Shown piece by piece: positions 1 to 6,107 of a stretch of 21,261 bases of DNA. A program made the translations under genes and the position numbers. The stretch lies in NCBI GenBank assembly GCA_041653315.1, contig JBAZFO010000022.1:1-21261 (forward strand). Direction: 5' to 3'. Origin of the DNA: Candidatus Micrarchaeia archaeon. GTDB taxonomy: Archaea; Micrarchaeota; Micrarchaeia; Anstonellales; JAHKLY01. Every line of letters starts with the position of its first letter. Positions within the stretch are counted from its first letter, which is position 1. The notes under the pieces were generated by a model that saw only the letters and a program-made list of their open reading frames with translations, did no database searches and was not told the DNA's origin.

Positions 1-366
1 CTCCACCGGCGCGACGGGACGGAGGATGATGGGGTAAAAGCTAACAAAGTTGTGATCCGCTCGCTTAGCCACATCACAAAACAAATATACCTCCCCCTCT
101 ATGGGCGGCCGAGGAACGGCCACTTCTTCCTCCCACCATTGCCCCTCAAACCAGTACCGTTTGGGCGCGACGGGACGGTCTTTATCTTTACAAGAATCAC
201 ATAGGGTAGTCATTATCTCCCCACCTTTTTTAAGCCCCGCCTCATACGCTTCGGCGAGGAAGGGCTTGAGAATAAGAGCCAACGTCGATAGCCGGTCGGG
301 ATGTATAATACCAGATTGGCCGTACCATCGTTCCGCCGCTCTTTTTGCGATTTCGTCTAAGGTCAT
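1..366 (-). CDS. Unknown phage protein, C-terminus cut by window edge
   Basis: An open minus-strand frame of 122 codons starts at the ATG at 366-364 and runs without a stop to base 1, so the 3' end lies outside the window. The start overlaps the stop of the upstream gene as ATGA, which supports both. The N-terminal half (residues 1-50) looks helical (MTLDEIAKRAAERWYGQSG). It is followed by a CDSC pair (residues 56-59) and a Trp/Glu-rich stretch around residues 71-81. The pentapeptide RPVAP occurs twice (residues 64-68 and 116-120), encoded by a perfect 15-nt direct repeat at 8-22 and 164-178. An internal ATG (residue 52) preceded by a GGGGAG stretch could be an alternative start. I do not recognise a family, and no function is proposed. 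Confidence 0.7.
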   Translation of the reverse strand, partial: MTLDEIAKRAAERWYGQSGIIHPDRLSTLALILKPFLAEAYEAGLKKGGEIMTTLCDSCKDKDRPVAPKRYWFEGQWWEEEVAVPRPPIEGEVYLFCDVAKRADHNFVSFYPIILRPVAPVE

Positions 367-554
367 TTCGGGCCGTCCTTTCGTCTATTTCTCCATATCC
401 GATTGATTGTCTTCCGCAAACCAAGAACATTCTCTGTCACATCGTATTTTCGTTGAGCGACAATCCCGCCATTCGGAAGAGTTTTGTACCTTGTGACTAT
501 ATAGAATCTATCAGTCAATTCCCCATGCACCAAAATTGGCTCTTGCTTTGCCAT
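363..554 (-). CDS. Small basic phage protein, unknown function
   Basis: This 63-residue protein begins at the ATG at 554-552, behind a strong AGGAGG about 8 nt upstream. That site lies inside the end of the DUF5131 gene. Its stop overlaps the next start (ATGA at 366-363). The central part (FYIVTRYKTLPNGGIVAQRKYDVT) reads as two beta strands joined by a PNGG turn. The C-terminus (RKTINRIWRNRRKDGPK) is strongly basic and could contact nucleic acid. I recognise no named family. Its place between tightly coupled genes makes it a real gene, but its role is unknown. Confidence 0.7.
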   Translation of the reverse strand: MAKQEPILVHGELTDRFYIVTRYKTLPNGGIVAQRKYDVTENVLGLRKTINRIWRNRRKDGPK

Positions 555-555
555 A

Positions 556-1287
556 TCATCCTCCTATCGGTTTCTCTCTCACGACCTCGGCACCCGGAGG
601 GGCGGACTTGACCCAGATAGGCTTGTCGGCAAGCCGAAATTGTTCGACAACCATATTGATCCATTCCGGTTTGCATTCTCTTTTCTTCGGCCCCGTTTCG
701 GCTCCGATGACACACCAATCAACCGACTCGAAGATCATGGGCGGTACAATAATTGGCCCAAGACAAGGCTCAAGCGATAGAAACAGATTCCCCGGAATAC
801 GAATAAGATGTTTCCCGCGTTCATCAAGGGTTTCCTGATTCTCGGCGGAGATGCCCCACCAGATATTGTTTTCCATAGTTAAATCATCGTCACACAGAAA
901 GTCATAAATCAAGTCAGCCATTCGCTTCGGCCGCTTGGTTAGAACAAGAAAGGTATGCTGGGGAGCGAAAATCATCGTCCGCAAGACATCGTTAATAAAC
1001 TCATCCGGCACGTCCTTATGGAAGAGGTCGCCCATGAATTGCACGCCGATGACGGCAGGTTTACGTAATCGGGATGGAGCCGACAATTCGAGTTCACGGA
1101 GAAGGGGTTTAGCGTCATGGTCGTCCGAATATGCTTTGCGCACATTATTACTAAACGTCGTATTGTTCATGTGCCGATCCGCCATCCTGATATGCCAACA
1201 ATTTGCACACCCTTCAGAAACAGGCGTACACCGCATGGCAATCGGGTTCCAAGTGTGCGTCAGGTAATCAATCGGTGTTCGTTGCAT
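556..1287 (-). CDS. DUF5131 (phage Gp37/Gp68) family protein
   Basis: This 243-residue protein matches the DUF5131 phage Gp37/Gp68 family. The N-terminus has TWNP followed by C20-x6-C27-x2-C30 (CTPVSEGCANCW). Then come FMGDLFHKDVPDEF, a LVLTKRPKRM segment, IWWGISAENQ, FLSLEPCLGPI and DWCVIGAETGPKKR, which appear in the order usual for the family. The biochemical function of the family is not established. The three-Cys cluster followed by an alternating alpha/beta body suggests a metal- or Fe-S-binding TIM-barrel-type enzyme, possibly related to radical SAM proteins; that part is inference. The length is normal. The start at 1287 lies 28 nt inside the end of the HNH gene, with AAGGCGG about 10 nt upstream. 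It is part of the early operon's distal accessory segment. Confidence 0.85.
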   Translation of the reverse strand: MQRTPIDYLTHTWNPIAMRCTPVSEGCANCWHIRMADRHMNNTTFSNNVRKAYSDDHDAKPLLRELELSAPSRLRKPAVIGVQFMGDLFHKDVPDEFINDVLRTMIFAPQHTFLVLTKRPKRMADLIYDFLCDDDLTMENNIWWGISAENQETLDERGKHLIRIPGNLFLSLEPCLGPIIVPPMIFESVDWCVIGAETGPKKRECKPEWINMVVEQFRLADKPIWVKSAPPGAEVVREKPIGG

Positions 1288-1706
1288 GACAATCTTGCCG
1301 CCTTTCTTCTGTTTGCATCATACCTCATATGGCATGAGCGACACATTTGCATATAATCGTCTGGGTCGTCAAGTTTCCCGGTGAGGTTAGCCCAATTATA
1401 TTTTGTGCCATTATCCTTTCTGCCGCATTTCTCACAATGATCGGCCCTACCAAGTATCTTGTATACTCGTTTATGGCAGGCTGAATATAGGGCGGCAGAC
1501 CCTTTCCAGTTACCGTTCGATGGCCCCTGTTTCATATTCTTGTCTTTTGGCCCTCGACGAGGAATACCGACCGCATCCAACGCCCTCATAATGGTTGCCG
1601 CCGAGACTCCGACTTCACGGCCTATTTCAGCAAGGGTCTTCTTTTCAGATACATACCGTCGCTCCAACCACGCCTTGTCCCAATACTTTCCACCATCATT
1701 TCCCAT
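1260..1706 (-). CDS. HNH endonuclease-like protein with N-terminal helix-turn-helix
   Basis: This is a 148-residue protein. Residues ~18-50 (KKTLAEIGREVGVSAATIMRALDAVGIPRRG) form a helix-turn-helix like those on homing-type nucleases. Residues ~75-131 hold an HNH-type treble clef: zinc pair C91-x2-C94 (CEKCG), the family segment YNWANLTG where the catalytic His/Asn region lies, and the second pair C122-x2-C125-H126 (MCRSCHMRYD). The expected role is DNA nicking or cleavage, either as a selfish free-standing nuclease or in phage DNA processing. A good GGAGGTG sits ahead of the ATG at 1706. The gene overlaps both neighbours: 11 nt with the zinc-ribbon gene and 28 nt with DUF5131. A free-standing homing nuclease inserted in an operon would not usually be so tightly coupled, so it may be a resident gene. 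Confidence 0.82.
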   Translation of the reverse strand: MGNDGGKYWDKAWLERRYVSEKKTLAEIGREVGVSAATIMRALDAVGIPRRGPKDKNMKQGPSNGNWKGSAALYSACHKRVYKILGRADHCEKCGRKDNGTKYNWANLTGKLDDPDDYMQMCRSCHMRYDANRRKAARLSCNEHRLIT

Positions 1707-1884
1707 CTTTCACCTCCACGGCCTTCTTGCCGCACCAAGGGCAATACTGCCAATTATCACACCATTGTTGAGCGAACACATTCGCCTTGGGATGCCAATA
1801 AAATGTTTTGCCTTTATAGACACCGTGCGTTCGCTTATCGCGTTCCCAGCAGAACGGTTTCGTGTCAACACACCCCGGCTTCAT
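1696..1884 (-). CDS. Small Cys-rich zinc-ribbon-like protein
   Basis: I start this gene at the ATG at 1884-1882, which overlaps the upstream stop (ATGA), giving 62 residues. An in-frame ATG 66 nt further upstream (1950) would run through the preceding gene. The protein is rich in Cys and Trp. It ends with WQYCPWCGKKAVEVKDGK, a CxxC knuckle typical of zinc ribbons, and has two more Cys near the N-terminus (GCVDTKPFC) plus one at QWCDN. It probably binds one zinc ion. Lar-type restriction-alleviation proteins and other small phage zinc ribbons have similar knuckles, but the resemblance is too short to assign one. It is the second of three consecutive small Cys-rich genes. Confidence 0.7.
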   Translation of the reverse strand: MKPGCVDTKPFCWERDKRTHGVYKGKTFYWHPKANVFAQQWCDNWQYCPWCGKKAVEVKDGK

Positions 1885-2087
1885 TGTGCGCCGTCCGGGG
1901 TGGGGGGATATTCGACTCCGGTATATTCGAGAACTATCTTTCTTTGCCAAGTTTCATTCCATTGTTTGCCACAAGTAAGGCACTGATAGGGAATAATCCT
2001 CTTATCACCCTTCCACTCTTCGCCGCCATTATGCTGTGCCCTGTTTGAACCGCAGGACGGACAACATACCCAATCCACCATTGTCAT
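1881..2087 (-). CDS. Small zinc-ribbon protein, C-x2-C ... C-x2-C
   Basis: This 68-residue protein has a clear zinc ribbon: CCPSCGSNRAQHN at residues 8-20 and YQCLTCGKQW at about residues 34-43, separated by a charged loop. Such two-knuckle ribbons resemble the N-terminal domain of some transposase-associated and transcription-associated proteins, and probably bind nucleic acid; the role here is unknown. The start at 2087 lies behind a GGAGAGGCGGA ribosome binding site and overlaps the upstream stop (ATGA). The C-terminal tail PPTPDGAQ resembles the tails of its two upstream neighbours (see the junction-repeat entries). Confidence 0.78.
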   Translation of the reverse strand: MTMVDWVCCPSCGSNRAQHNGGEEWKGDKRIIPYQCLTCGKQWNETWQRKIVLEYTGVEYPPTPDGAQ

Positions 2088-2320
2088 TCCGCCTCTCCTT
2101 TCGCCCCGGATGGTGTGGGGAGCTTATCGGTGCTGATATGATATTCACAGTCGCCATCGGCCGGGCAGGTCTTGGGGTCACATGGCACCTTGTAACCCGG
2201 TTCACAAAAGCCACTGCAACATTCCATCAAATCATCTATGCTGCACCCACATTCATCATCACACAATCCATCGTACCCATGCTCTTTCAAGTACGCCTCA
2301 ATGATTTCCCTAACCGTCAT
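2084..2320 (-). CDS. Cys-rich phage protein with nine cysteines
   Basis: The start is placed at the ATG at 2320-2318, which shares a base with the upstream stop (TGATG) and follows a GGAGAGGCG site. A longer frame exists but would read through the upstream gene. The 78-residue product has an N-terminal helix (MTVREIIEAYLKEHGYDG) followed by nine Cys between residues 20 and 58 (20, 24, 26, 34, 35, 39, 47, 52, 58). The stretch DECGCSIDDLMECC...GYKVPC recalls a small Cys-rich protein I have seen often in phage and bacterial genomes, with no known function. It probably coordinates metal. The C-terminal TPSGAKGEAE contains the ribosome binding site of the next gene. Confidence 0.8.
   Translation of the reverse strand: MTVREIIEAYLKEHGYDGLCDDECGCSIDDLMECCSGFCEPGYKVPCDPKTCPADGDCEYHISTDKLPTPSGAKGEAE
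2090..2109. repeat. Gene-junction repeat A, copy 1 of 2
   Basis: This perfect 20-nt sequence is also found at 2323-2342. On the minus strand it encodes the last residues of one gene (GAKGEA), contains the GGAG ribosome binding site of the next, and in both copies ends two bases before the next ATG. The flanking genes are unrelated, so the junction itself is what is repeated. Confidence 0.9.
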
Positions 2321-2658
2321 CACGCCTCTCCTTTCGCCCCGGTTGGGGTTAATTCTTCGGCCTCCGTCTGAATGTTGAACCACTTGTCCTCGATGAAGTG
2401 GCCGACGATACGTGCCCAACCCTTGTCGTCAATCTTGACTCGGCAAGGTCGGCCAACCAATTCCTCCCATGAATCGACCCCTATCGTTTCAAGAACGCGC
2501 CGAATCATCTTGCATGGCAAGGTATCAAGACCGAAATTCCCGTACCCTTGACGACTTCCGCCGTAATCCATTTGAAGGCTGAAAACCATTATCCCATGAT
2601 CTTCGATTCCCAAAAACGTCTCACGTATAACAGCATTTTTAACACAGTTCGTTTCCAT
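2320..2658 (-). CDS. Conserved phage protein of unknown function
   Basis: This 112-residue protein starts at 2658 behind AAGGAG with 6-nt spacing, 3 nt after the stop of the DnaC-like gene. The sequence IRETFLGIEDHGIMVFSLQMDYGGSRQGYG, followed by a conserved-looking MIRRVLETIGVDSWEELVGRPCRVKID block, matches a small phage protein I have seen near recombination and replication genes, where the pattern is LGxEDHGI ... YGG ... VxSWEExxG. It has no established function. The fold appears to be mixed alpha/beta, with no membrane segment or catalytic motif I can point to. The tail LTPTGAKGEA carries the ribosome binding site of the next gene. Confidence 0.75.
   Translation of the reverse strand: METNCVKNAVIRETFLGIEDHGIMVFSLQMDYGGSRQGYGNFGLDTLPCKMIRRVLETIGVDSWEELVGRPCRVKIDDKGWARIVGHFIEDKWFNIQTEAEELTPTGAKGEA
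2323..2342. repeat. Gene-junction repeat A, copy 2 of 2
   Basis: This is an exact 20-nt match to 2090-2109, with the same spacing to the following start codon. It covers the end of the 112-residue gene plus the ribosome binding site of the nine-Cys gene. Confidence 0.9.
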
Positions 2659-2661
2659 CCC

Positions 2662-3417
2662 TCACTCCTTCCCGGCCGGTGGTTGGCCGGATGACATTTT
2701 CATTTTTCTCCGGTCGGCCCCGTTCAACTGGAAGAACCGGCACCATGTATGATCGGCCAGTCGGGAATAACTGCGTTGGAATCCCGGCATCGGCTTCAAG
2801 TCCTTTGCATCCAGATTGGTCGAGAACCAAGTAGAAAGCCCGTGGTCGTAACGGTACTCGATCAGGTCTTCCAACCGCGACATCTGCCACGGGGTTGTCC
2901 CTCTCTTGAACAGGTCGTCGATGATGACAAACGGCACCTTCGACAGTTCCCCGACCGTCATAATCCCGTTGACATCATTATCGTTGACCTCGGCCATGAT
3001 AACGTCCAGCAACTCGTCGTAGGTCAGGAAGATGCAGTACCTCGCCACCCCGGAGATCATGGAGCCGGCCGTCCCGTCTGCGGACTCGAATATCTGCATC
3101 ACCCAGTCCTTGAATCCGGCCGATAATAGACCCGACTTGCCCGTTCCCACCGGACCCGCCAGAATGAACGACGGCGGGAAAGCGGTCTCCAGTTTGATTG
3201 ACTCCTTGATGGCCCTCTCGACCTCCGGGTGGAAAGCGTCGTACCAATAGGGAATCTCTTTGGGGCCGATGCCAATGCGCCGGGCGACTTCCTCGGCCGC
3301 TTTCTTTTTGTCTGCCTCAAACATTTCCGCCCAGAGCCTACATTTCCCGCTCACCGGAAGGGCCGGAGAATGTTGACGGGGTTGGGTTTGTTCGTTGTTT
3401 GCCGGTGAATTTGCCAT
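2662..3417 (-). CDS. dnaC: DnaC/IstB-like AAA+ ATPase, probable helicase loader
   Basis: This 251-residue AAA+ protein has Walker A GPVGTGKS (residues 88-95), Walker B VIIDD (164-168), a sensor-type STNL stretch and a C-terminal GFQRSYSRLAD segment whose Arg residues fit the sensor/arginine-finger position of DnaC/IstB proteins. With DnaB encoded about 1 kb upstream in the same operon, the likely role is loading the helicase on phage DNA. A transposition IstB role is unlikely without a partner transposase. The ATG at 3417 has AAAGGG 7 nt upstream but overlaps the preceding gene by 80 nt. A second ATG at 3324 (residue 32) would avoid the overlap but has only a weak site. The C-terminal GQPPAGKE carries the next gene's ribosome binding site. 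Confidence 0.85.
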   Translation of the reverse strand: MANSPANNEQTQPRQHSPALPVSGKCRLWAEMFEADKKKAAEEVARRIGIGPKEIPYWYDAFHPEVERAIKESIKLETAFPPSFILAGPVGTGKSGLLSAGFKDWVMQIFESADGTAGSMISGVARYCIFLTYDELLDVIMAEVNDNDVNGIMTVGELSKVPFVIIDDLFKRGTTPWQMSRLEDLIEYRYDHGLSTWFSTNLDAKDLKPMPGFQRSYSRLADHTWCRFFQLNGADRRKMKMSSGQPPAGKE

Positions 3418-3679
3418 TGCCCTGCCCTTTCTTGGGAATATTGTTTTTCAGGAACCGATACCAGTCCTTCTTGTTGGCGCGAGGGGAACCCTCGTACCGT
3501 TCCAGCCATTCCGACAGGCTCTTGACCCTGCCGTAGAGAATCCACGGCCATTCCGCCTTTTCATATCCGAGAGCTTCCCGAAGCCGTTCGATTTCATCCG
3601 GGTACATATTGATCCAGAGTCGGAGCCGTTTGGCGGGCGTCCGGCCTTCTTCCTGTTCCGGTGTCAGGCGCTTGGTCAT
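3338..3679 (-). CDS. Unknown phage protein, possible replication accessory
   Basis: The start at the ATG at 3679-3677 overlaps the upstream stop (ATGA) and follows AAAAAGGAG, giving 113 residues. Residues ~10-75 are charged and probably helical (RLRLWINMYPDEIERLREALGYEKAEW, then KSLSEWLERYEGS). From about residue 83 the protein becomes Lys/Gly/Pro-rich and low in complexity (KKGQGNGKFTGKQRTNPTP). That tail is the part overlapped by the DnaC-like reading frame, which explains its composition. The position directly ahead of the helicase loader hints at a replication role, but no family is recognised. Confidence 0.65.
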   Translation of the reverse strand: MTKRLTPEQEEGRTPAKRLRLWINMYPDEIERLREALGYEKAEWPWILYGRVKSLSEWLERYEGSPRANKKDWYRFLKNNIPKKGQGNGKFTGKQRTNPTPSTFSGPSGEREM

Positions 3680-3852
3680 AGGCCATGCTCCTTTTTCCAT
3701 TCGTCGAAGGTCAGGAAAACAATATCGGCCCCCTTCATGGCGATGTCCTTGCCCCATTCGTGAATTTGATATATCCGGCCCTCCACGTATTCGATGTACT
3801 CCTCCATCACCTGCTTGTCCCGCAAGAGGGTATTGACGTTTATATCAACCAT
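3676..3852 (-). CDS. Small acidic protein of 58 residues
   Basis: This short gene starts at the ATG at 3852-3850 behind a strong AGGAGG (about 5 nt spacing) and stops at 3676, overlapping the next start (ATGA). The product starts MVDINVNTLLRDKQVMEEYI and ends FDEWKKEHGL. It looks wholly helical and acidic in its centre (VMEEYIEYVEGRIYQIHEWG). It is below common length cut-offs and is easily missed, but the ribosome binding site and the tight fit between two genes support it. The function is unknown. Confidence 0.75.
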   Translation of the reverse strand: MVDINVNTLLRDKQVMEEYIEYVEGRIYQIHEWGKDIAMKGADIVFLTFDEWKKEHGL

Positions 3853-3856
3853 GACT

Positions 3857-3868
3857 CCTCCTAAAATG
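3857..3868. repeat. Gene-junction repeat B, copy 1 of 2
   Basis: On the minus strand this 12-nt sequence (CATTTTAGGAGG) contains the last codons and TAG stop of the RuvC-like gene plus the AGGAGG site for the 58-residue gene. The same 12 nt occur at 4436-4447, at the end of dnaB. Confidence 0.8.
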
Positions 3869-4430
3869 GTGCGTTCTTTGACAACCCGCAGTCGGCCACA
3901 CAGATCGCGTCGGCCTTCCCGGTCTTGACTGCCTTATTCCCCGTCAACTCGAATAACGGGTACTTCCGTTGGACGTATTCGATGGCGATGGATTTGTTCC
4001 CTTTGTTGTACCCGCCCAGAACCTCATCCTGCCAAATCTTCGGGGTGTAGAGGTCGTAGGGAATCCGCCACGCGATTGCCATGCCCATGATGGCATAGGC
4101 CAGCTCACGGGTCACTCCCTTGGCCGGGATCATCCTGAATTTCATCTTGTGGGTGATCGGGTCGAACACCGGCTTGCCGCCCTTCAGTTCCGGCGCCATC
4201 ACGATAGACGGCGGGACTTCGATATAGATGCCAGTCAGGACATACCCGTTGGCAGTCCAAACAGCCGGGTCGATCAAGGCCCTGACCTTGTGATAATCGT
4301 ACTTGGTCTTGTCGGCCTGAATACCGATCAGCGGCACCGGGTCGGCGAAAATCACGCCATTCTTTCCGACGCCGACAATCGCTCCGTATTTTCCGGGATC
4401 AACCCCGATGACCAGCCATTTCGTGTCCAT
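3861..4430 (-). CDS. RuvC-like Holliday junction resolvase
   Basis: This 189-residue protein has the RNase H-like RuvC layout. GVDPGKYGA at residues 9-17 gives the first catalytic Asp (D11). IYIEVPPS gives the Glu (E71). A C-terminal helix with GKADAICVADCG gives the last acidic pair (D174, D180). A middle segment (YDLYTPKIWQDEVLGGYNKGNKSIAIEYVQRKYP) matches the DNA-binding part of phage RuvC-like nucleases. The expected action is metal-dependent cleavage of branched DNA arising from replication and recombination. The gene lies 9 nt downstream of dnaB with AGGAGG ahead of its ATG. The length is near the usual 150-190 residues. Identification is from motifs only; a related non-resolvase RNase H-fold phage protein is possible. 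Confidence 0.82.
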   Translation of the reverse strand: MDTKWLVIGVDPGKYGAIVGVGKNGVIFADPVPLIGIQADKTKYDYHKVRALIDPAVWTANGYVLTGIYIEVPPSIVMAPELKGGKPVFDPITHKMKFRMIPAKGVTRELAYAIMGMAIAWRIPYDLYTPKIWQDEVLGGYNKGNKSIAIEYVQRKYPLFELTGNKAVKTGKADAICVADCGLSKNAPF

Positions 4431-4435
4431 CCTTG

Positions 4436-4447
4436 CCTCCTAAAATG
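4436..4447. repeat. Gene-junction repeat B, copy 2 of 2
   Basis: This is identical to 3857-3868. It joins the end of dnaB (…F, TAG stop) to the AGGAGG site of the RuvC-like gene. Together with the other copy it makes both genes end in the codons for Phe followed by TAG. Confidence 0.8.
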
Positions 4448-5795
4448 CTTCGGTTAATGTCGTCTGTAACTCTTGGAAGCGCGTGTATTTGTCCTCGAAG
4501 TACAGGTCTACCGTTCCCACCGGACCGTTGCGCTGCGCCAAGACAATCAATTCCGCCGCCCCGGTGAATCGCCCGATGTCCTTATCCTTCTTATTCGCAT
4601 ACAGTTCCGGCCTGAATATCCCAAACACGTTGTCGGCATGGCGTTCAATATGTCCGCTCTCTGCCAAGTCGGACAATTTGGGCCGTGGTTCTCTCCTCTT
4701 TTCCGTCTCTCGACTCAACTGCGAGGCCGCGACCACCGGGATTTTCAATTCCTTTGCCAGCCGCACAAGGGACAACGTGATAGCACCCACCATCAGCCGT
4801 TCGGAGAAATACTTCTGGGTTGAGGTCAACAACTGCAAATAGTCGATGAACACGATGTCGCAGAGACCCTGAGACCGGGCGCGGGAAGCCTCTGCGCAAA
4901 GGGCGTTAATGTCGATGGAATCCCGGTCGTCGATGTAGTAGGCCCACCCGTCCATTTCGGCGGATGTCCGGGCGATTGCCTCCCAGTCCTTGTCGGCCAC
5001 ACGTCCATGCCGTAGATCGACAGAGTTCAACCCGGCCTCGGCACACATGGACCGAAGGGCAAACTGTCCCCCTGCCATTTCCGCGCTGAACATCAGGATT
5101 TTATGTTCCCGCCGTTTGGCGATATTCGTGGCGATGCAGTTCAACAGGGCCGTTTTGCCGTTCTTCGGTCGGCCGGCGATGATGGTCAGTTCCCCAGGTT
5201 GAAACCCGACTGTCATTTCATCGAGTTTGGCGAATCCGGCCATTATCCCCGGTTTCCGGGTCTTGGACTGAACCTCGTCTATCCGGGTAATCAGATCGGG
5301 TAGATAACTGGAAATAAGGCGGACGGGCTGCCGCTCCTTGGTGAATGAGGAGGCCGTCAACAAAGCGGAAGCCTCGTCCGCCAGTTCCGTCGGTGTCTTT
5401 TCCTGCCGATACCCCTGATTAACTATGTCGCTGGCAATCTCTATGATTCTGCGAAGGCGGTACTTTTCCAGAATCATTTCGGCATGGTATTCCACGTTGG
5501 CAGATGTCGCCATCCCGGTAACAAGACCAGCAATATAGGTCCGTCCCCCGCAGTCCGGCAAGATGTCCCGCCGTTCCAGTTCTTCGCAGACGGATACCAG
5601 TTCCACCGGCTCCTTTGAATCGTAGAGGGTCTGGATGACCTCGAATATCCGGCGATGGGCCGCCGAATAGAACATCCCGCTCAAGGTGATAATAGCGAAC
5701 ACCTTTGCCAGAGTCAGGCGGTCGCCATCGAGGAGCATGGCACCCAGAAGGGCTTGCTCCGCGTCCTGACTATGCGGTGGTACACGTTCAGACAT
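4440..5795 (-). CDS. dnaB: Replicative DNA helicase, DnaB family
   Basis: This 451-residue protein is a full-length DnaB. The N-terminal domain begins VPPHSQDAEQALLGAMLLD. Walker A is GRPKNGKT (208-215; cellular DnaB usually has GRPSMGKT). Walker B is IVFIDYLQLL (314-323). The downstream ASQLSRETEKR...LSDLAESGHIERHADNV block (about 357-390) fits the RecA-like C-terminal motifs of DnaB. It unwinds DNA at the fork as a hexamer and would be loaded by the DnaC-like ATPase downstream. GAGGTAGG ahead of the ATG and an 8-nt gap from the preceding gene support the start. One oddity is RETEKR in place of the usual R-x-V-E-x-R loop, a modest change. Confidence 0.95.
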   Translation of the reverse strand: MSERVPPHSQDAEQALLGAMLLDGDRLTLAKVFAIITLSGMFYSAAHRRIFEVIQTLYDSKEPVELVSVCEELERRDILPDCGGRTYIAGLVTGMATSANVEYHAEMILEKYRLRRIIEIASDIVNQGYRQEKTPTELADEASALLTASSFTKERQPVRLISSYLPDLITRIDEVQSKTRKPGIMAGFAKLDEMTVGFQPGELTIIAGRPKNGKTALLNCIATNIAKRREHKILMFSAEMAGGQFALRSMCAEAGLNSVDLRHGRVADKDWEAIARTSAEMDGWAYYIDDRDSIDINALCAEASRARSQGLCDIVFIDYLQLLTSTQKYFSERLMVGAITLSLVRLAKELKIPVVAASQLSRETEKRREPRPKLSDLAESGHIERHADNVFGIFRPELYANKKDKDIGRFTGAAELIVLAQRNGPVGTVDLYFEDKYTRFQELQTTLTEAF

Positions 5796-5803
5796 TGCCT
5801 ACC

Positions 5804-5953
5804 TCAATACCGGCCGGTCGTCAGAATATATGACCCAAGAGTCGCATCATAGTAACACTCATTGACGGCGAGGTAGTCGTGGTTATCCTCAATCTGGATT
5901 TCCGCATTGTCAGAAATGTCCTCCAAGTATCTTTTCAAATCTCCAACAGTCAT
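5804..5953 (-). CDS. Small acidic phage protein of 49 residues
   Basis: I place the start at the ATG at 5953-5951, behind GAGAGGATGAT. The frame stays open upstream, but that part is Arg/Pro-rich and covers a hairpin, so it is probably non-coding. The product runs MTVGDLKRYLEDISDNAEIQ to LGSYILTTGRY. The pattern of a short helix, a DNAEI(Q/V) beta turn and a final strand is common in small phage proteins of unknown function that start MTVxDLxxxLxxxxDNAEI. It lies 8 nt ahead of dnaB. Confidence 0.72.
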   Translation of the reverse strand: MTVGDLKRYLEDISDNAEIQIEDNHDYLAVNECYYDATLGSYILTTGRY

Positions 5954-5975
5954 ATCATCCTCTCGTTTTTCCAGA

Positions 5976-5998
5976 GGCCGGGGTGTTGCTCCCCGACC
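5976..5998. other. Hairpin in early operon, intergenic
   Basis: GGCCGGGG at 5976-5983 pairs with CCCCGACC at 5991-5998 (8 pairs including one G-T; 7-base loop). There is no T-run after the stem in either direction, so it is not a standard terminator. The two arms are identical to the arms of the terminator hairpin at 10373-10395, while the loops differ. Confidence 0.65.
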
Positions 5999-6041
5999 CC
6001 TGTTTGCGGGCACCATGATAGGAAAGGAGGGAAATGAAGTT

Positions 6042-6107
6042 TTACTCAAACAGTCCCGCATTGATCTCTCTCCGTTCCTCGAACGGACCGTCAAACTCGT
6101 TCCACAT
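6042..6107 (-). CDS. Possible 21-residue peptide (low confidence)
   Basis: An ATG at 6107-6105, inside the end of the small membrane-protein gene, is preceded by AGGTGG at 7-nt spacing. It opens a frame of 21 codons (MWNEFDGPFEERREINAGLF plus E) to a TAA at 6042. The overlap style matches other junctions here and the composition is reasonable for a peptide. At this length chance is a serious alternative, and I know no homologue. Confidence 0.3.
   Translation of the reverse strand: MWNEFDGPFEERREINAGLFE

Noticed and set aside
2084..2320. Nine-Cys protein as a RiPP precursor modified by DUF5131
   Set aside because: There is no leader/core layout, protease or transporter nearby, and similar Cys-rich proteins appear in many phages without DUF5131.
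2639..2890. 83-residue frame within the DnaC-like gene
   Set aside because: It lies out of frame inside the ATPase gene, without a start site or family resemblance.
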